Of a DNA stretch of 64,000 nucleotides, positions 54,302 to 63,899 are shown one piece after another (position 1 is the stretch's first letter; each line of letters starts with the position of its first letter). A model generated the notes under the pieces. That model saw only the letters and a program-made list of their open reading frames with translations, had not been told where the DNA came from and searched no databases. The translations under genes were made by a program, and so were the position numbers. Source of the stretch: Gemmatimonadetes bacterium 2013_60CM_65_52 (GTDB lineage Bacteria > Gemmatimonadota > Gemmatimonadetes > Gemmatimonadales > Gemmatimonadaceae); NCBI GenBank assembly GCA_002215645.1, contig NGFI01000010.1, forward strand, positions 84,740-148,739, written 5' to 3'.

Positions 54302-54553
54302 TTACTCCTCGACGGGCACCACCTCGACGAGGTGGCGCACCTGCTTGAGTTGTCCACGCAGCGCGGGTGAATCCTGCTTGATCACCGCGTGCTGGTGGTG
54401 CTTCAGCCCCATCGCCTTGAGCGTGAGGTTCATCTTCCACGAGTGCCCGATGCCGCTCCGCACCTGCGTGATGCGGACCTTGCCCGACGTCAACTCGTTC
54501 TTTCCTGTCGTCTTCGGCCCCTTACCGGGATGCCAAACGAATGTGCGTGCCAT
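54302..54553 (-). CDS. rpmD: 50S ribosomal protein L30
   Basis: 83 residues, longer than the usual 60, with an N-terminal extension (MARTFVWHPGKGPKTTGK) before the L30 core KVRITQVRSGIGHSWKMNLT then LKAMGLKHHQ. The start ATG 54553 is one base after the S5 stop. Confidence 0.92.
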   Translation of the reverse strand: MARTFVWHPGKGPKTTGKNELTSGKVRITQVRSGIGHSWKMNLTLKAMGLKHHQHAVIKQDSPALRGQLKQVRHLVEVVPVEE

Positions 54554-54554
54554 A

Positions 54555-55313
54555 TCAGACCGTTGCCTTCGCCTTCGAGCGCGACCGATAGCCCAGCTTC
54601 GCTGGATCGATGCCACGCTCGCGCGCCACCTGATCCACCGTGGTGAGCTGTGAGAGTCCATCCATTGCCGCGCGCACCATGTTGTGCGGATTCGTGGAGC
54701 CGAGGCTCTTCGTGAGGATGTCGCTGATGCCGACGCACTCCATCACCGCGCGCACCGCACCGCCGGCAATCACACCGGCACCCGGAGCGGCCGGCTTCAT
54801 CCAGACCTTTCCGGCGCCGTGCTGACCCGTGACCTCGTGCGGAATGGTCGAACCGGTGAGCGGAATCGTTACCAGGCTGCGGCGCGCCGCGTCCACGGCC
54901 TTGCGGACCGCCTCGGACACTTCGTTCGCCTTGCCCGACGCGAAGCCCACCCGGCCCTGCCCGTCGCCGACGGCCACGAGCGCGTTGAAGCTGAAGCGCC
55001 GGCCGCCCTTCACGACTTTCGCAACGCGGTTGATCGCGACGACGTTCTCGATGAGATCGCTGCCTTCGCGCTCACCGCGGTTGTCTCCGCCACGTCCGCC
55101 GCCCCCGCCACCGCGACCACGGTTGTCACCGCCGCCGCCGCCGCCCGGACCACCGCCCGGACCGCCACGCCCGCGACCACCACCGCCCTGCCCACCGCGG
55201 CCACCACCACCCTGTCCACCGCGACCGCGGCCACCGCCGCCACCACCGCTGCGCGCACTCCCGCCGCGGCCCGTGCGAGTAGGAGTCGTCGTTTCGCTGC
55301 TCGAATTTTCCAT
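54555..55313 (-). CDS. rpsE: 30S ribosomal protein S5 with RGG-rich N-terminal extension
   Basis: 252 residues. From about residue 85 the protein is ordinary S5: [40 protein letters not shown] and [12 protein letters not shown]. Before it lie 84 extra residues of almost only Gly, Arg, Asn, Asp, Gln and Pro (units such as [13 protein letters not shown]), an RGG-like disordered arm; typical S5 is about 165-175 residues. The extension is in frame and starts at an ATG one base from the L18 stop. Confidence 0.93.
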   Translation of the reverse strand: MENSSSETTTPTRTGRGGSARSGGGGGGRGRGGQGGGGRGGQGGGGRGRGGPGGGPGGGGGGDNRGRGGGGGGRGGDNRGEREGSDLIENVVAINRVAKVVKGGRRFSFNALVAVGDGQGRVGFASGKANEVSEAVRKAVDAARRSLVTIPLTGSTIPHEVTGQHGAGKVWMKPAAPGAGVIAGGAVRAVMECVGISDILTKSLGSTNPHNMVRAAMDGLSQLTTVDQVARERGIDPAKLGYRSRSKAKATV

Positions 55314-55672
55314 TAGAACTCCAACCCGCCTTCGCGGGCGCCGTCGGCCACCGCCTTCACGCGGCCGTGAAACTGATATCCGCCACGATCGAAGACGACC
55401 TTCGTGATCCCGTTCTGCTTGGCGACCGCGGCGATCTGCTTGCCGACCTCGAGCGACTTCTCCGTCTTCTTCCCTTCGCCGACCTTGGTCGACGTCACCG
55501 TCGCGAGCGTCCGCGCCGCGGCGTCATCCACCAGTTGCGCGGTGATGTGCTTGAGCGAGCGAAAGACCACCAGCCGCGGCCGCTCCGCCGTGCCCTTCAC
55601 CGACTTCCGCACGCGCAGATGCCGACGCACGCGCTTCTCGGCCCGATTTTTCGGAATTCCGATGCGTCCCAT
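55313..55672 (-). CDS. rplR: 50S ribosomal protein L18
   Basis: 119 residues. L18 core with [20 protein letters not shown] and [17 protein letters not shown], ending [26 protein letters not shown] in two pieces of the family end. ATG 55672 is used; a longer frame overlaps L6. Confidence 0.95.
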   Translation of the reverse strand: MGRIGIPKNRAEKRVRRHLRVRKSVKGTAERPRLVVFRSLKHITAQLVDDAAARTLATVTSTKVGEGKKTEKSLEVGKQIAAVAKQNGITKVVFDRGGYQFHGRVKAVADGAREGGLEF

Positions 55673-55673
55673 G

Positions 55674-56216
55674 TTACTTGCCTCCCGCCTTACCGGCCTT
55701 CCGGCGAATCTGTTCACCCACGTACTTGATGCCCTTCCCCTTGTACGGCTCGGGCGGACGCAGGCTGCGGAGCTCCGCGGCCACCTGTCCCACCACTTCC
55801 TTGTTCGCGCCCTCGATGACGATCTGCGTGGGCTGCGGAGCCGTCAGCTTGATGCCCGCCGGCGCCTTGTACTCGATCGGATGCGAGAAGCCGAGCGCGA
55901 GCTGCAGCCCATAGGGCCGCACCTCCGCCTTGTAGCCGACGCCCACGAGCTCGAGCTGCTTCGAGAAGCCCTTCGTCACGCCCTCCACCATGTTGGCGAC
56001 GAGCGTACGCGTGAGCCCATGCAGTGCCTTGTGCGCCGCCTCGTCCGACGGACGCGTGACGACGACCTGTTCGGCATCCTGCGACACCAGCATGGCCGAT
56101 GGCAGTTTGCGCGTGAGCTCACCACGAGGACCTTTGACCGTGATGCCGTTCCCCTCGTGGAGGGTGACGGTAACGCCCTTGGGCAGGGCGACGGGATGCT
56201 TGCCAATTCGCGACAT
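55674..56216 (-). CDS. rplF: 50S ribosomal protein L6
   Basis: 180 residues with [17 protein letters not shown] at the start, [10 protein letters not shown] in the middle, and the C-terminal [23 protein letters not shown] 56216 chosen because the upstream frame lies in S8. Confidence 0.96.
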   Translation of the reverse strand: MSRIGKHPVALPKGVTVTLHEGNGITVKGPRGELTRKLPSAMLVSQDAEQVVVTRPSDEAAHKALHGLTRTLVANMVEGVTKGFSKQLELVGVGYKAEVRPYGLQLALGFSHPIEYKAPAGIKLTAPQPTQIVIEGANKEVVGQVAAELRSLRPPEPYKGKGIKYVGEQIRRKAGKAGGK

Positions 56217-56226
56217 ATGGGCGCTC

Positions 56227-56628
56227 CTACCAGACGAGAGCGAGGAGCTCGCCGCCCGTGCGCGCCTGACGCGCCTCACGGTCGGACATCAGCCCCTTCG
56301 ACGTGGAGAGGATCGCGATGCCCAGTCCGTTGCGCACGCGCGGCACCTCGGCCACGCCGACGTACTTGCGCAGCCCGGGCGTGGACACACGCTCGAGCGC
56401 ACGGATCACCGGCTGGCCGCCCGCGGCATACTTGAGCCGCACGCGGAGCACCTTCGTGCCATCCTCGGTCTCGACCGTCGCGTAATCCTGGATGAAATCG
56501 TTGTCCTTCAGGATGCGCGCGATCTCGGTCTTCATTCTCGATACCGGCATGTCGACGCGGCGGTGCTTCGATCCGCAGGCGTTGCGGATGCGCGTCAGCA
56601 TGTCGGCAATCGGATCGGTCATGCTCAT
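56227..56628 (-). CDS. rpsH: 30S ribosomal protein S8
   Basis: 133 residues, MTDPIADMLTRIRNACGSKH at the N-terminus and GIAILSTSKGLMSDREAR near the C-terminus. Usual length. A second in-frame ATG two codons in gives the same protein without Met-Ser. Confidence 0.96.
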   Translation of the reverse strand: MSMTDPIADMLTRIRNACGSKHRRVDMPVSRMKTEIARILKDNDFIQDYATVETEDGTKVLRVRLKYAAGGQPVIRALERVSTPGLRKYVGVAEVPRVRNGLGIAILSTSKGLMSDREARQARTGGELLALVW

Positions 56629-56706
56629 GAGTGATTCCTTCTCCTCTCGTATCCGGAGGGACGTGGAGGAAGTGAATGTGTATTGAACTGCGGTAGACCT
56701 ACTGAT

Positions 56707-56892
56707 CTACCAGCTTGCCTTGCGTACACCGGGAATCATCCCGAACAATGCGAGCTCACGGAAGCAGATTCGGCAGAGGCCGAACCGCCGCACGAAAGCG
56801 CGCGAACGTCCGCACCGGCCGCACCGATTGTGCTGCCGCACGGCGAACTTCGGCTTCCGCTTGCTCTTCTCGATCATGGCCTTCCGAGCCAT
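56707..56892 (-). CDS. rpsN: 30S ribosomal protein S14, zinc-binding type
   Basis: 61 residues, the short C+ form with two CxxC pairs ([10 protein letters not shown] and CRICFREL). It retains the zinc ligands, so it is not the zinc-free paralogue. It is separated from S8 by 78 bases. Confidence 0.96.
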   Translation of the reverse strand: MARKAMIEKSKRKPKFAVRQHNRCGRCGRSRAFVRRFGLCRICFRELALFGMIPGVRKASW

Positions 56893-56925
56893 CGCTCTCT
56901 CTCTTTCCTGAAGTGACGGGAACGC

Positions 56926-57597
56926 CTAGAGGCGCGTGCCCTTTTTGTCATCACCACGAAACGGCATCCCCAGCTCCTTGAGCAGGGCAAACGCGAGATC
57001 ATCGCGGCCGGCCGTGGTGACGAAGGTGATGTCCATCCCGTGGATGGACTCGATCGAGTCGTAGTTGATCTCCGGGAAGATCATCTGCTCCTTGACCCCC
57101 AGCGAATAGTTGCCCCGCCCGTCGAACGACTTCGTGCCCACGCCGCGGAAGTCGCGCACTCGTGGGAGCGCCACCGTAACGAACCGGTCGAGGAACTCCC
57201 ACATGCGAGCGCCGCGCAGCGTCACCGAGGCGCCGATTTCCTGGCCCTCGCGCAGCCCGAAGTTGGCGATCGACTTCTTCGCCTTGCGCCGCACGGGCTG
57301 CTGCCCCGTGATCGTCGCGAGCTCCTCCACGATCGTGTCGAGGAACTTCGGCTGCTTGATCGCCTCGCCCGCACCGACATTCACCACGATCTTTGTGAGC
57401 GTCGGCAGCTGATGCTTGTTGCCGAGGCCGAACTGCTCCGTGAGCCGCCCGCGCACCGTGCTCTCGTAGAACAACTTGAGCCGGGGCGGAGGCACCGGAC
57501 GACCGGCACCCGCGTGCGGGCCGCGAGTCTTCGGGGCTTCGCCCTTCTTCTTGGAGCCGCCCTTCGGCGCGCCGGCCTGCTTCTCTTTCGTCGCCAT
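56926..57597 (-). CDS. rplE: 50S ribosomal protein L5 with N-terminal extension
   Basis: 223 residues versus about 180 in most bacteria. About 37 extra residues of Lys, Gly and Pro ([19 protein letters not shown]) precede the L5 core, which contains [38 protein letters not shown] and [20 protein letters not shown]. Confidence 0.95.
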   Translation of the reverse strand: MATKEKQAGAPKGGSKKKGEAPKTRGPHAGAGRPVPPPRLKLFYESTVRGRLTEQFGLGNKHQLPTLTKIVVNVGAGEAIKQPKFLDTIVEELATITGQQPVRRKAKKSIANFGLREGQEIGASVTLRGARMWEFLDRFVTVALPRVRDFRGVGTKSFDGRGNYSLGVKEQMIFPEINYDSIESIHGMDITFVTTAGRDDLAFALLKELGMPFRGDDKKGTRL

Positions 57598-57614
57598 TCT
57601 CGTATCCTCGACGG

Positions 57615-58019
57615 TCAGTGGACGCGGGGAATTGCATCCCCGCTCTTCACGCTGATCCGCTCCTTGGTCCCATCCGTATCGATCCGCCGCCGCGTCCGCG
57701 TCGGCCGGTCACTCTTCGGGTCGAGCAGCATCACGTTCGACGCATGCATCGGCGCGGGGAAATCGATGATGCCCCCCTGCTCATCCGCCGTGCGCGCCTT
57801 GCGATGCCGCTTCACGATGTTCGCCCCCTCCACCACCACGCGCCCCGTCTTGCGGTACACGCGCAGGATCTTGCCCACATGTCCCCGGTCGTCGCCGCGC
57901 ACCACGCGCACGGTATCCCCCGTCGTGACGTGCAGCTTCACGCGCTCTGCCTTGCGGGCATGACGCTTGTGCGCCTTTACCCCGGCGCGATCCGTCTTCC
58001 GAATCTTGAGTTCGCGCAT
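57615..58019 (-). CDS. rplX: 50S ribosomal protein L24
   Basis: 134 residues with the KOW motif ([20 protein letters not shown]). A basic N-terminal extension of about 27 residues ([20 protein letters not shown]) precedes the usual core. Confidence 0.94.
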   Translation of the reverse strand: MRELKIRKTDRAGVKAHKRHARKAERVKLHVTTGDTVRVVRGDDRGHVGKILRVYRKTGRVVVEGANIVKRHRKARTADEQGGIIDFPAPMHASNVMLLDPKSDRPTRTRRRIDTDGTKERISVKSGDAIPRVH

Positions 58020-58020
58020 C

Positions 58021-58389
58021 CTACAAGACCTCCGGCGCGAGCGAGACGATCTTCATGTACTTCTTCTCGCGCAGCTCGCGGGCAACCGGGCCGAAGATAC
58101 GCGTCGCCCTCGGCTCACCCGCATCATTGATGATCACCACGGCGTTCTCGTCGAAGCGGATGTAGCTGCCGTCCTTCCGCCGCGTCTCCTTCACCGTGCG
58201 CACGACGACCGCCTTCGCGACCTCGCTCTTCTTCACCGTTCCGTTCGGGAGCGCGTTCTTCACAGCCACGACGACGATGTCGCCGAGGCCGGCATAGCGC
58301 CGGCGCGTGCCGCCGAGGACGCGGATCACCAGCGCCGTCTTCGCGCCGGAGTTGTCCGCGACCTTCACCATCGATTCCTGCTGGATCAT
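58021..58389 (-). CDS. rplN: 50S ribosomal protein L14
   Basis: 122 residues, [20 protein letters not shown] at the start and [20 protein letters not shown] later. Normal length. One base from L24. Confidence 0.97.
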   Translation of the reverse strand: MIQQESMVKVADNSGAKTALVIRVLGGTRRRYAGLGDIVVVAVKNALPNGTVKKSEVAKAVVVRTVKETRRKDGSYIRFDENAVVIINDAGEPRATRIFGPVARELREKKYMKIVSLAPEVL

Positions 58390-58401
58390 GGTCGGCCTCC
58401 C

Positions 58402-58683
58402 TTACCGTGCACGGTCGACGATCTCGACCACGCGCCACCGCTTGTCCTTCGACAGCGGCCGGGTCTCCACGATGCGCACCGTGTCGCCGACCTTCGCCGA
58501 GTTCTCCTCGTCGTGGGCCTTCAACCGCTTGGTGCGCGTCACCATCTTGCCGTAAACGGGGTGCGGCACGCGACGCTCGATCGCCACCACCACCGTCTTC
58601 TGCATCTTGTCGCTCACCACCAGGCCTGTGCGCGTCTTGCGCGTGCCCCGTGTGGCGGCTTGCTCGTTGGTCATTTCAGCCAT
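58402..58683 (-). CDS. rpsQ: 30S ribosomal protein S17
   Basis: 93 residues with [20 protein letters not shown] and [20 protein letters not shown], the S17 oligonucleotide-binding fold. About ten residues more than usual at the N-terminus. Confidence 0.96.
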   Translation of the reverse strand: MAEMTNEQAATRGTRKTRTGLVVSDKMQKTVVVAIERRVPHPVYGKMVTRTKRLKAHDEENSAKVGDTVRIVETRPLSKDKRWRVVEIVDRAR

Positions 58684-58701
58684 TGGTCATTCCCCCCGCG
58701 C

Positions 58702-58920
58702 TCAACGCGCGTTCCCGAGCTCGCGCTCGCGCAGGATGGTCTTGAGGCGCGCGATGTCCTTCCGGAGGAACCGCAACCGGAGCGGATCGTCCAGCGGCTG
58801 CGTGGCCGCACGGAATCGCAGATTGAATCGCTCGCGTTCGAGCTGCGCAATCCGCGACTGGATGTCCTCCGCGGACATCTCGCGAATGTCGCTGGGACGC
58901 AGAACGTCTTTAGCTGGCAT
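58702..58920 (-). CDS. rpmC: 50S ribosomal protein L29
   Basis: 72 residues, helical hairpin with [20 protein letters not shown] and [18 protein letters not shown]. Start ATG 58920 is inside the end of L16 (11-base overlap); a longer frame starting at 58938 is less likely. Confidence 0.94.
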   Translation of the reverse strand: MPAKDVLRPSDIREMSAEDIQSRIAQLERERFNLRFRAATQPLDDPLRLRFLRKDIARLKTILRERELGNAR

Positions 58921-59338
58921 CCGTATGCGCCTCCTCACGCACGACGAACTTGGTCTTCACCGGCATCTTGGCCGCGGCCAGCGCCATCGCCTTCTTCGCG
59001 ATGTCCACGCTCACACCCTCGAGCTCGAACATCACGCGTCCTGGCTTCACCACCGCGACCCACATCTCCGGCGAGCCCTTTCCCTTACCCATGCGGGTCT
59101 CGGCGGGCTTCTTCGTGATCGGCTTATCGGGGAAGATGCGAATCCACACCTTTCCACCGCGCTTGATGTGACGCGTCAGCGCCACGCGCGCCGCCTCGAT
59201 CTGGCGGCTGGTCACCCAGCCCGGCTCCAGCGTCTGCAGCCCGTAGGTGCCGAACGCCACCGTGTTGCCACGCTGGCTCAGCCCCTTCGTACGACCCTTG
59301 AACATCTTGCGGAACTTCACGCGCTTTGGACTCAGCAT
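58910..59338 (-). CDS. rplP: 50S ribosomal protein L16
   Basis: 142 residues with [31 protein letters not shown], and [18 protein letters not shown]. Binding site region at the peptidyl-transferase centre. Normal length. Confidence 0.96.
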   Translation of the reverse strand: MLSPKRVKFRKMFKGRTKGLSQRGNTVAFGTYGLQTLEPGWVTSRQIEAARVALTRHIKRGGKVWIRIFPDKPITKKPAETRMGKGKGSPEMWVAVVKPGRVMFELEGVSVDIAKKAMALAAAKMPVKTKFVVREEAHTDAS

Positions 59339-59350
59339 CGATCGCTCTCC

Positions 59351-60010
59351 TTACTGGCCGCTCGAGTACGTGGTCCCGCGGCGATCCTGCACGATGTCAC
59401 CCTTGAAGATCCACACCTTCACACCGATGGTGCCGTAGGTGGTCTTCGCGGTCGAAATGGCATAGTCGATGTCCGCGCGCAGCGTGTGCAGCGGCACGCG
59501 TCCCTCGTGATAGCCCTCGACGCGCGCGATCTCCGCGCCGCCCAGACGGCCACCGGCCTTCACCTTGATGCCCGCCGCACCCATCCGCATCGTGCTCTGC
59601 ACCGCACGCTTCATCGCGCGGCGGAACGAGATGCGCTGCGCGAGCTGCGCGGCGATGTTGTCCGCCACCAGCTGCGCGTCGAGCTCGGGACGCTTGATCT
59701 CCTCCACGTTGATCCCGACTTCCTTGTTCGTCAGGTGCGACAGCTCGTCCCGCAGCTTGTCCACCTCGGCGCCCTTCTTCCCGATGACGACGCCCGGCCG
59801 GCCGGTGTGCAGCGTGACGACGACCTTGCCCGGCTTCCGCTCGATCACGATGTTCGCGATTGCCGCGTGTCCAAGCCGCGCCTTCAGGTACTTCCGCAAC
59901 AGCTCGTCCTCGCGCAGCAGCGCCGGCAGTTCACGCCCGGCGTAATAACGCGAGCTCCACTGCTTGCTGATGCCAAGGCGAAAGCCGATCGGATTCGTTT
60001 TCTGTCCCAT
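59351..60010 (-). CDS. rpsC: 30S ribosomal protein S3
   Basis: 219 residues with [20 protein letters not shown], the KH-domain [20 protein letters not shown], and [20 protein letters not shown]. Start overlaps the L22 stop by one base. Confidence 0.97.
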   Translation of the reverse strand: MGQKTNPIGFRLGISKQWSSRYYAGRELPALLREDELLRKYLKARLGHAAIANIVIERKPGKVVVTLHTGRPGVVIGKKGAEVDKLRDELSHLTNKEVGINVEEIKRPELDAQLVADNIAAQLAQRISFRRAMKRAVQSTMRMGAAGIKVKAGGRLGGAEIARVEGYHEGRVPLHTLRADIDYAISTAKTTYGTIGVKVWIFKGDIVQDRRGTTYSSGQ

Positions 60011-60453
60011 TAGCGTCCCCCACCGTGCCGTTCGGCGACCACGATCTCGACGTGGCTCGTCCGCTTCTGAATCGGAGTCGCGCGCCCCTGGGCGGCCGGC
60101 ATGAACCGCTTGAGCTTCGGACCCTCGTTGATCACCGCGTGCTTCACATACAACGCATCCACGTCCAGCGCCGCATTCGCCGACCGCGCCGCCTGCTCGG
60201 CGTTCGCGACCGCGGACTTGAGCGTCTTCGTGATCTGCTTCGCCGCATGCTTCTTCGAGAACGTGAGCAGCGCAAGCGCCTCGTTCACGTCCTTGCCGCG
60301 GATCTGATCGATCACGAGGCGCATCTTGTAAGGCGACTGGCGGGTGCCGCGCTGAAACGCGCGTGCTTCCGTCGCGGGTCGCGCGATGGCCGCGACACGC
60401 GGCGCACGCGCGCCACTCGCCCGCTTCGCAACAGTCTTCTTGGCGGTCGGCAT
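60010..60453 (-). CDS. rplV: 50S ribosomal protein L22 with N-terminal extension
   Basis: 147 residues; about 33 extra Ala/Lys/Arg-rich residues ([20 protein letters not shown]) precede the core [20 protein letters not shown], ending [20 protein letters not shown] and [10 protein letters not shown]. Confidence 0.95.
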   Translation of the reverse strand: MPTAKKTVAKRASGARAPRVAAIARPATEARAFQRGTRQSPYKMRLVIDQIRGKDVNEALALLTFSKKHAAKQITKTLKSAVANAEQAARSANAALDVDALYVKHAVINEGPKLKRFMPAAQGRATPIQKRTSHVEIVVAERHGGGR

Positions 60454-60456
60454 GGC

Positions 60457-60780
60457 TTACTTGCCTCCCGCCGGCTTCGCCGGCGCAGCCGCCGGTGCCG
60501 GAGCCTTCTTGTCCGCCGCCTTGGTGCCCGTGTGACCACGGAACAGCCGCGTCGGCGAAAACTCGCCGAGCTTGTGCCCCACCATGTTCTCGGTCACGTA
60601 CACCGGAATGAACTTGTTGCCGTTGTGCACCGCGAACGTATGGCCGACGAAATCAGGCAGCACCGTGCTCGAGCGTGACCAGGTCTTGATCACCTTCTTC
60701 GAGCCCGCGGTGTTCTGCGCGTCGACCTTCTTCACGAGGGCCGCCTGCACGAACGGACCCTTCTTGATGCTTCTCGCCAT
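60457..60780 (-). CDS. rpsS: 30S ribosomal protein S19
   Basis: 107 residues: [20 protein letters not shown] and [20 protein letters not shown], then an extra Pro/Ala/Lys-rich tail of about 20 residues. Confidence 0.96.
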   Translation of the reverse strand: MARSIKKGPFVQAALVKKVDAQNTAGSKKVIKTWSRSSTVLPDFVGHTFAVHNGNKFIPVYVTENMVGHKLGEFSPTRLFRGHTGTKAADKKAPAPAAAPAKPAGGK

Positions 60781-60795
60781 GGTCTCTATCCCGGA

Positions 60796-61626
60796 TTACT
60801 GCGTGGCCTTGCCGCGCTTTCGGCCGCGGACGATCATCCGCTGCGAAGCCTTCTTCTTGTTGCGCGTCTTGACGCCTTCCTTCTTGCCCCACGGGCTCAC
60901 GACGTTGCGTCCGCCGCGCGTCCGCCCACCGTGCGGGTGGTCGACGGGGTTCATCACCTCGCCGCGCACCTTCGGACGCTTGCCCATCCAGCGGCTCTTG
61001 CCCGCCTTGCCCCACGACTCCAGCTCGTGCTCGGCATTGCCGACTTCACCGATCGTCGCCAGACACTTCTGGTGCACCAGGCGCACCTCGGAGCTCGGCA
61101 TGCGCAGGGTGACGTATTCGCCCTCCTTCGCCATCACCTGCGCCGACATCCCGGCCGAGCGGCAGACCTGACCGCCCTTGCCCACCTTCAGCTCGATGTT
61201 GTGCACCGCCGTGCCGAGCGGGATCTCGCCCAGCGGCAGCGCGTTCCCGAGCCGCACATCCGTGCCAGGACCCGACGCGATCACGTCGCCCACCTTCAAT
61301 CCTTTCGGATGCAGGACGTACCGCTTCTCGCCATCGGCGTATTCCACCAGCGCAATACGCGCCGAGCGATTCGGATCGTACTCGATCTCGCGCACGGTGG
61401 CCGGCTCGCCGAGCCGGTTGCGCTTGAAGTCGATGATCCGGTATTTCCGCTTGTGCCCGCCGCCACGACGACGCATGGCGATGTGCCCGTGATTGTCGCG
61501 CCCACCGCTCTTCGTGAGCGGCTCGAGCAACGACTTCTCCGGCGTCGTACGCGTGATCTCGGTGAAATCGGCAACGGAGCGGAAACGGCTGCTCTTGGTC
61601 ACCGGCTTGAATTGACGAATCGGCAT
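60796..61626 (-). CDS. rplB: 50S ribosomal protein L2
   Basis: 276 residues with [40 protein letters not shown], and [11 protein letters not shown] in the highly conserved C-terminal part near the peptidyl-transferase centre. Normal length. Confidence 0.97.
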   Translation of the reverse strand: MPIRQFKPVTKSSRFRSVADFTEITRTTPEKSLLEPLTKSGGRDNHGHIAMRRRGGGHKRKYRIIDFKRNRLGEPATVREIEYDPNRSARIALVEYADGEKRYVLHPKGLKVGDVIASGPGTDVRLGNALPLGEIPLGTAVHNIELKVGKGGQVCRSAGMSAQVMAKEGEYVTLRMPSSEVRLVHQKCLATIGEVGNAEHELESWGKAGKSRWMGKRPKVRGEVMNPVDHPHGGRTRGGRNVVSPWGKKEGVKTRNKKKASQRMIVRGRKRGKATQ

Positions 61627-61630
61627 CGGG

Positions 61631-61918
61631 TCAGCCCTCGAAGATCTCGATCTTGTCGCCGTCCGCGAGCTTGACGATCGCCCGCTTCCAGTGCGGCTTG
61701 CGCCCGACGCTCTGCCCCACGCGCTTGTCCTTCCCGCGATGGTTCGAGGTCCACACTCCGGTCACCTTGACGCCGAACAGCGTCTGAATGGCCTGGCGGA
61801 TTTCCGTCTTGTTCGCGCCGGGATGCACCTCGAAGTGGTACTCCCCGCGGTCCTGATACGCGACCGAGCTCGCCTCGGTGATGAGCGGCCGCACGATGGT
61901 ACGATGCAGAGTCGGCAT
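61631..61918 (-). CDS. rplW: 50S ribosomal protein L23
   Basis: 95 residues with [20 protein letters not shown] and [20 protein letters not shown]. Normal length. Confidence 0.95.
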   Translation of the reverse strand: MPTLHRTIVRPLITEASSVAYQDRGEYHFEVHPGANKTEIRQAIQTLFGVKVTGVWTSNHRGKDKRVGQSVGRKPHWKRAIVKLADGDKIEIFEG

Positions 61919-61921
61919 CGA

Positions 61922-62731
61922 TTACTTCTCCTTCTTTTTGGACGGCGTCGCCGTCTTCTTCGCGGCCGTCTTCGCCGCCGCCTTGGCCGGAGCCTTCGCC
62001 GCCTTCGCGACAGTCTTCTTCGCCGCGGTCTTCGGCGCCGCGGCCTTCTTCGCGCGCGCCTCCTTCACCACCGGCGCCGGCGCTTCCTCGGCCACCGGCT
62101 CGAGCGCGGTACCAAGGGCACCCGCCTCCACCAGCACCACATCCGACCACAGGATGTGGTACGTGGACGCATCCGTGTACGGCATCACGTGCACCTTCGG
62201 CAGATTCCGGCCGCTCAGGAACACATTCTGCTTCACGCCGTCCGTCAGGATGAGCACCTTCTTGTCCGACGCCTCGACTCGCGCCACGAGCGCAACGAGC
62301 GCCTGCGTCTTCGGCGCCGCATAGTCGAACGCATCGATCACGACGATCGCACCTTCGCGCGCACGCGCGTTGAGCGCGCTCTTCTTCGCGAGCGCGCGGA
62401 CCTGGCGCGGCACGTACTGGTCATACGCACGCGGCGTGGGGCCGAACACCGTGCCACCACCAACCCACTGCGGCGCTCGCGTGGAGCCCTGACGGGCCCG
62501 CCCAGTGCCCTTCTGCTTCCAGGGCTTCTGGTTTCCACCCGTCACGAACTTGCGGATCTTGGTCGAGGCGTTGCCCTGACGCTGGTTGGCCATGAAGGCC
62601 AGCACCGCCTTGTGCATCACCGGCATGTTGATCACGCCGTCGAACGTGGACGCCGGCAGCGTCACCCGCTCGCGCCGTGCCGTCCCCTGCGCCGTGTACG
62701 CGGGCGCGTTCAGATTCTCGGTCTCGCTCAT
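61922..62731 (-). CDS. rplD: 50S ribosomal protein L4 with histone-H1-like C-terminal tail
   Basis: 269 residues; the ordinary L4 core runs to about 208, with KQKGTGRARQGSTRAPQWVG and ALAKKSALNARAREGAIVVI. The last about 60 residues are Ala/Lys/Pro repeats (KKAAAPKTAAKKTVAKAAKA) like bacterial histone-H1-type tails, here fused to a ribosomal protein. Confidence 0.95.
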   Translation of the reverse strand: MSETENLNAPAYTAQGTARRERVTLPASTFDGVINMPVMHKAVLAFMANQRQGNASTKIRKFVTGGNQKPWKQKGTGRARQGSTRAPQWVGGGTVFGPTPRAYDQYVPRQVRALAKKSALNARAREGAIVVIDAFDYAAPKTQALVALVARVEASDKKVLILTDGVKQNVFLSGRNLPKVHVMPYTDASTYHILWSDVVLVEAGALGTALEPVAEEAPAPVVKEARAKKAAAPKTAAKKTVAKAAKAPAKAAAKTAAKKTATPSKKKEK

Positions 62732-62734
62732 GGC

Positions 62735-63415
62735 TTATCCCTGCTTCCGGACGACGACGATGCCGCTCTTCGGACCGGGAACCGGGCCGCGGACATAGAT
62801 CAGATTGCGCTCGAGATCGATCTTCTCCACCCGGAGGCCGATCTGCGTATGACGCTCGGCGCCGAAATGGCCCGGCATCTTCTTTCCCTTGATGACGCGC
62901 GACGGATCCGTGCCGGGTCCGATGGATCCCGGACGGCGATGCTTCGTATTGCCGTGCGTGTTCGGACCGCCGCCGAAGTTCCAGCGCTTCACGACGCCCT
63001 GGAATCCGCGCCCCTTCGTGGTGCCTGTCACCTTGACCGTCTCGCCAACCGAGAAGACGCCGACGTTGATCAGTTCGCCCACGGTCAGCGATGGGATCTC
63101 CACCGTGGAGTTTCCCTTTTCGTCGAGACGGACGCTCCGGACGACGCGCGGCGCGGCATCGAGCCCCGCCTTCTTGGCGTGCCCGAGCTCCGCATTGTTC
63201 ACCCGGCGGCCGCGCGGTGTGTGCTCGCCCTTCGCGTTCGCGCGCGCATTCTTCTGCACGCCGAGCCCGCCGAGCTGCACCTGCTTGATCCGCGACGTGC
63301 TCGTGACCGCGAGCACCGAGTTGGGCTCGGCCTCGATCACGGTGCACGGGATCTGCTGCCCCGCCTCGTTGAAGAGCTGGGTCATGCCCAGCTTTTTGCC
63401 AATGATTCCGATCAT
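62735..63415 (-). CDS. rplC: 50S ribosomal protein L3
   Basis: 226 residues: MIGIIGKKLGMTQLFNEAGQ, GTTKGRGFQGVVKRWNFGGG and HRRPGSIGPGTDPSRVIKGK. AGAGGAA precedes the ATG. 113 bases separate it from S10. Confidence 0.97.
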   Translation of the reverse strand: MIGIIGKKLGMTQLFNEAGQQIPCTVIEAEPNSVLAVTSTSRIKQVQLGGLGVQKNARANAKGEHTPRGRRVNNAELGHAKKAGLDAAPRVVRSVRLDEKGNSTVEIPSLTVGELINVGVFSVGETVKVTGTTKGRGFQGVVKRWNFGGGPNTHGNTKHRRPGSIGPGTDPSRVIKGKKMPGHFGAERHTQIGLRVEKIDLERNLIYVRGPVPGPKSGIVVVRKQG

Positions 63416-63437
63416 GTATTTCCTCTGTGCTGAGTCA

Positions 63438-63452
63438 CGGAGCCAGGCTCCG
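63438..63452 (-). promoter_or_regulatory. Hairpin between rpsJ and rplC
   Basis: CGGAG...CTCCG (or CGGAGCC/GGCTCCG) forms a small stem in the 113-base rpsJ-rplC gap, 23 bases ahead of the L3 start. It could be part of a translational control site, but nothing in the sequence proves it. The rest of the gap shows no gene. Confidence 0.3.
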
Positions 63453-63528
63453 TTGGACTGTGAGCGGTGTCGCCGCCGAACTGCGCGGTGAACGCGCCCT
63501 GCTGGAGCTGCGGTTGTACTGTCTACGG

Positions 63529-63837
63529 CTACTGAACCTTGATCTCCACATCCACACCCGCCGGCAGATCGAGCTTCGTCAGCGCGTCCACCGTCTGCGC
63601 GCGGCTGTCGAGGATGTCGATGACCCGCTTGTGTGTCTTCAGCTCGAACTGTTCGCGCGACTTCTTGTCCACGTGCGGCGAGCGCAGCACCGTCCAGCGC
63701 TGCGTCTTCGTCGGCAGCGGAATCGGGCCGGACACCTGTGCGCCCGTCTTTTCCGCCGTGCGGACGATGTCGGCCGACGCCTGATCGATGATCGCGTGAT
63801 CGAAGGCCTTGAGACGGATGCGGATTCTGCCTGCCAT
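63529..63837 (-). CDS. rpsJ: 30S ribosomal protein S10
   Basis: 102 residues with [20 protein letters not shown] and [20 protein letters not shown]. Normal length. It is the first gene of the S10 cluster; no clear Shine-Dalgarno precedes the ATG, which lies downstream of a GA-rich repeat. Confidence 0.96.
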   Translation of the reverse strand: MAGRIRIRLKAFDHAIIDQASADIVRTAEKTGAQVSGPIPLPTKTQRWTVLRSPHVDKKSREQFELKTHKRVIDILDSRAQTVDALTKLDLPAGVDVEIKVQ

Positions 63838-63878
63838 AGAGATATCGAGAGAGAGAGACTGTGAGCTTTCTGTATCAG

Positions 63879-63896
63879 TAGGACGGTAGGTCAGTC

Positions 63897-63899
<3 letters not shown>
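63879..63899 (-). terminator. Hairpin at the end of tuf
   Basis: TAGGAC and GTCCTA pair across the tuf stop codon on the minus strand. No T-run follows; a processing hairpin or weak attenuator between tuf and rpsJ. Confidence 0.3.

Noticed and set aside
55062..55313. Assembly or frameshift artefact in rpsE
   Set aside because: The Gly/Arg-rich leader is in frame from a proper ATG to S5 and has no internal stop, so I keep it as a real extension, while listing a check.
63846..63860. GA-repeat Shine-Dalgarno for rpsJ
   Set aside because: On the coding strand it reads TC-rich, so it cannot pair with 16S rRNA in the usual way; listed only as a simple repeat.
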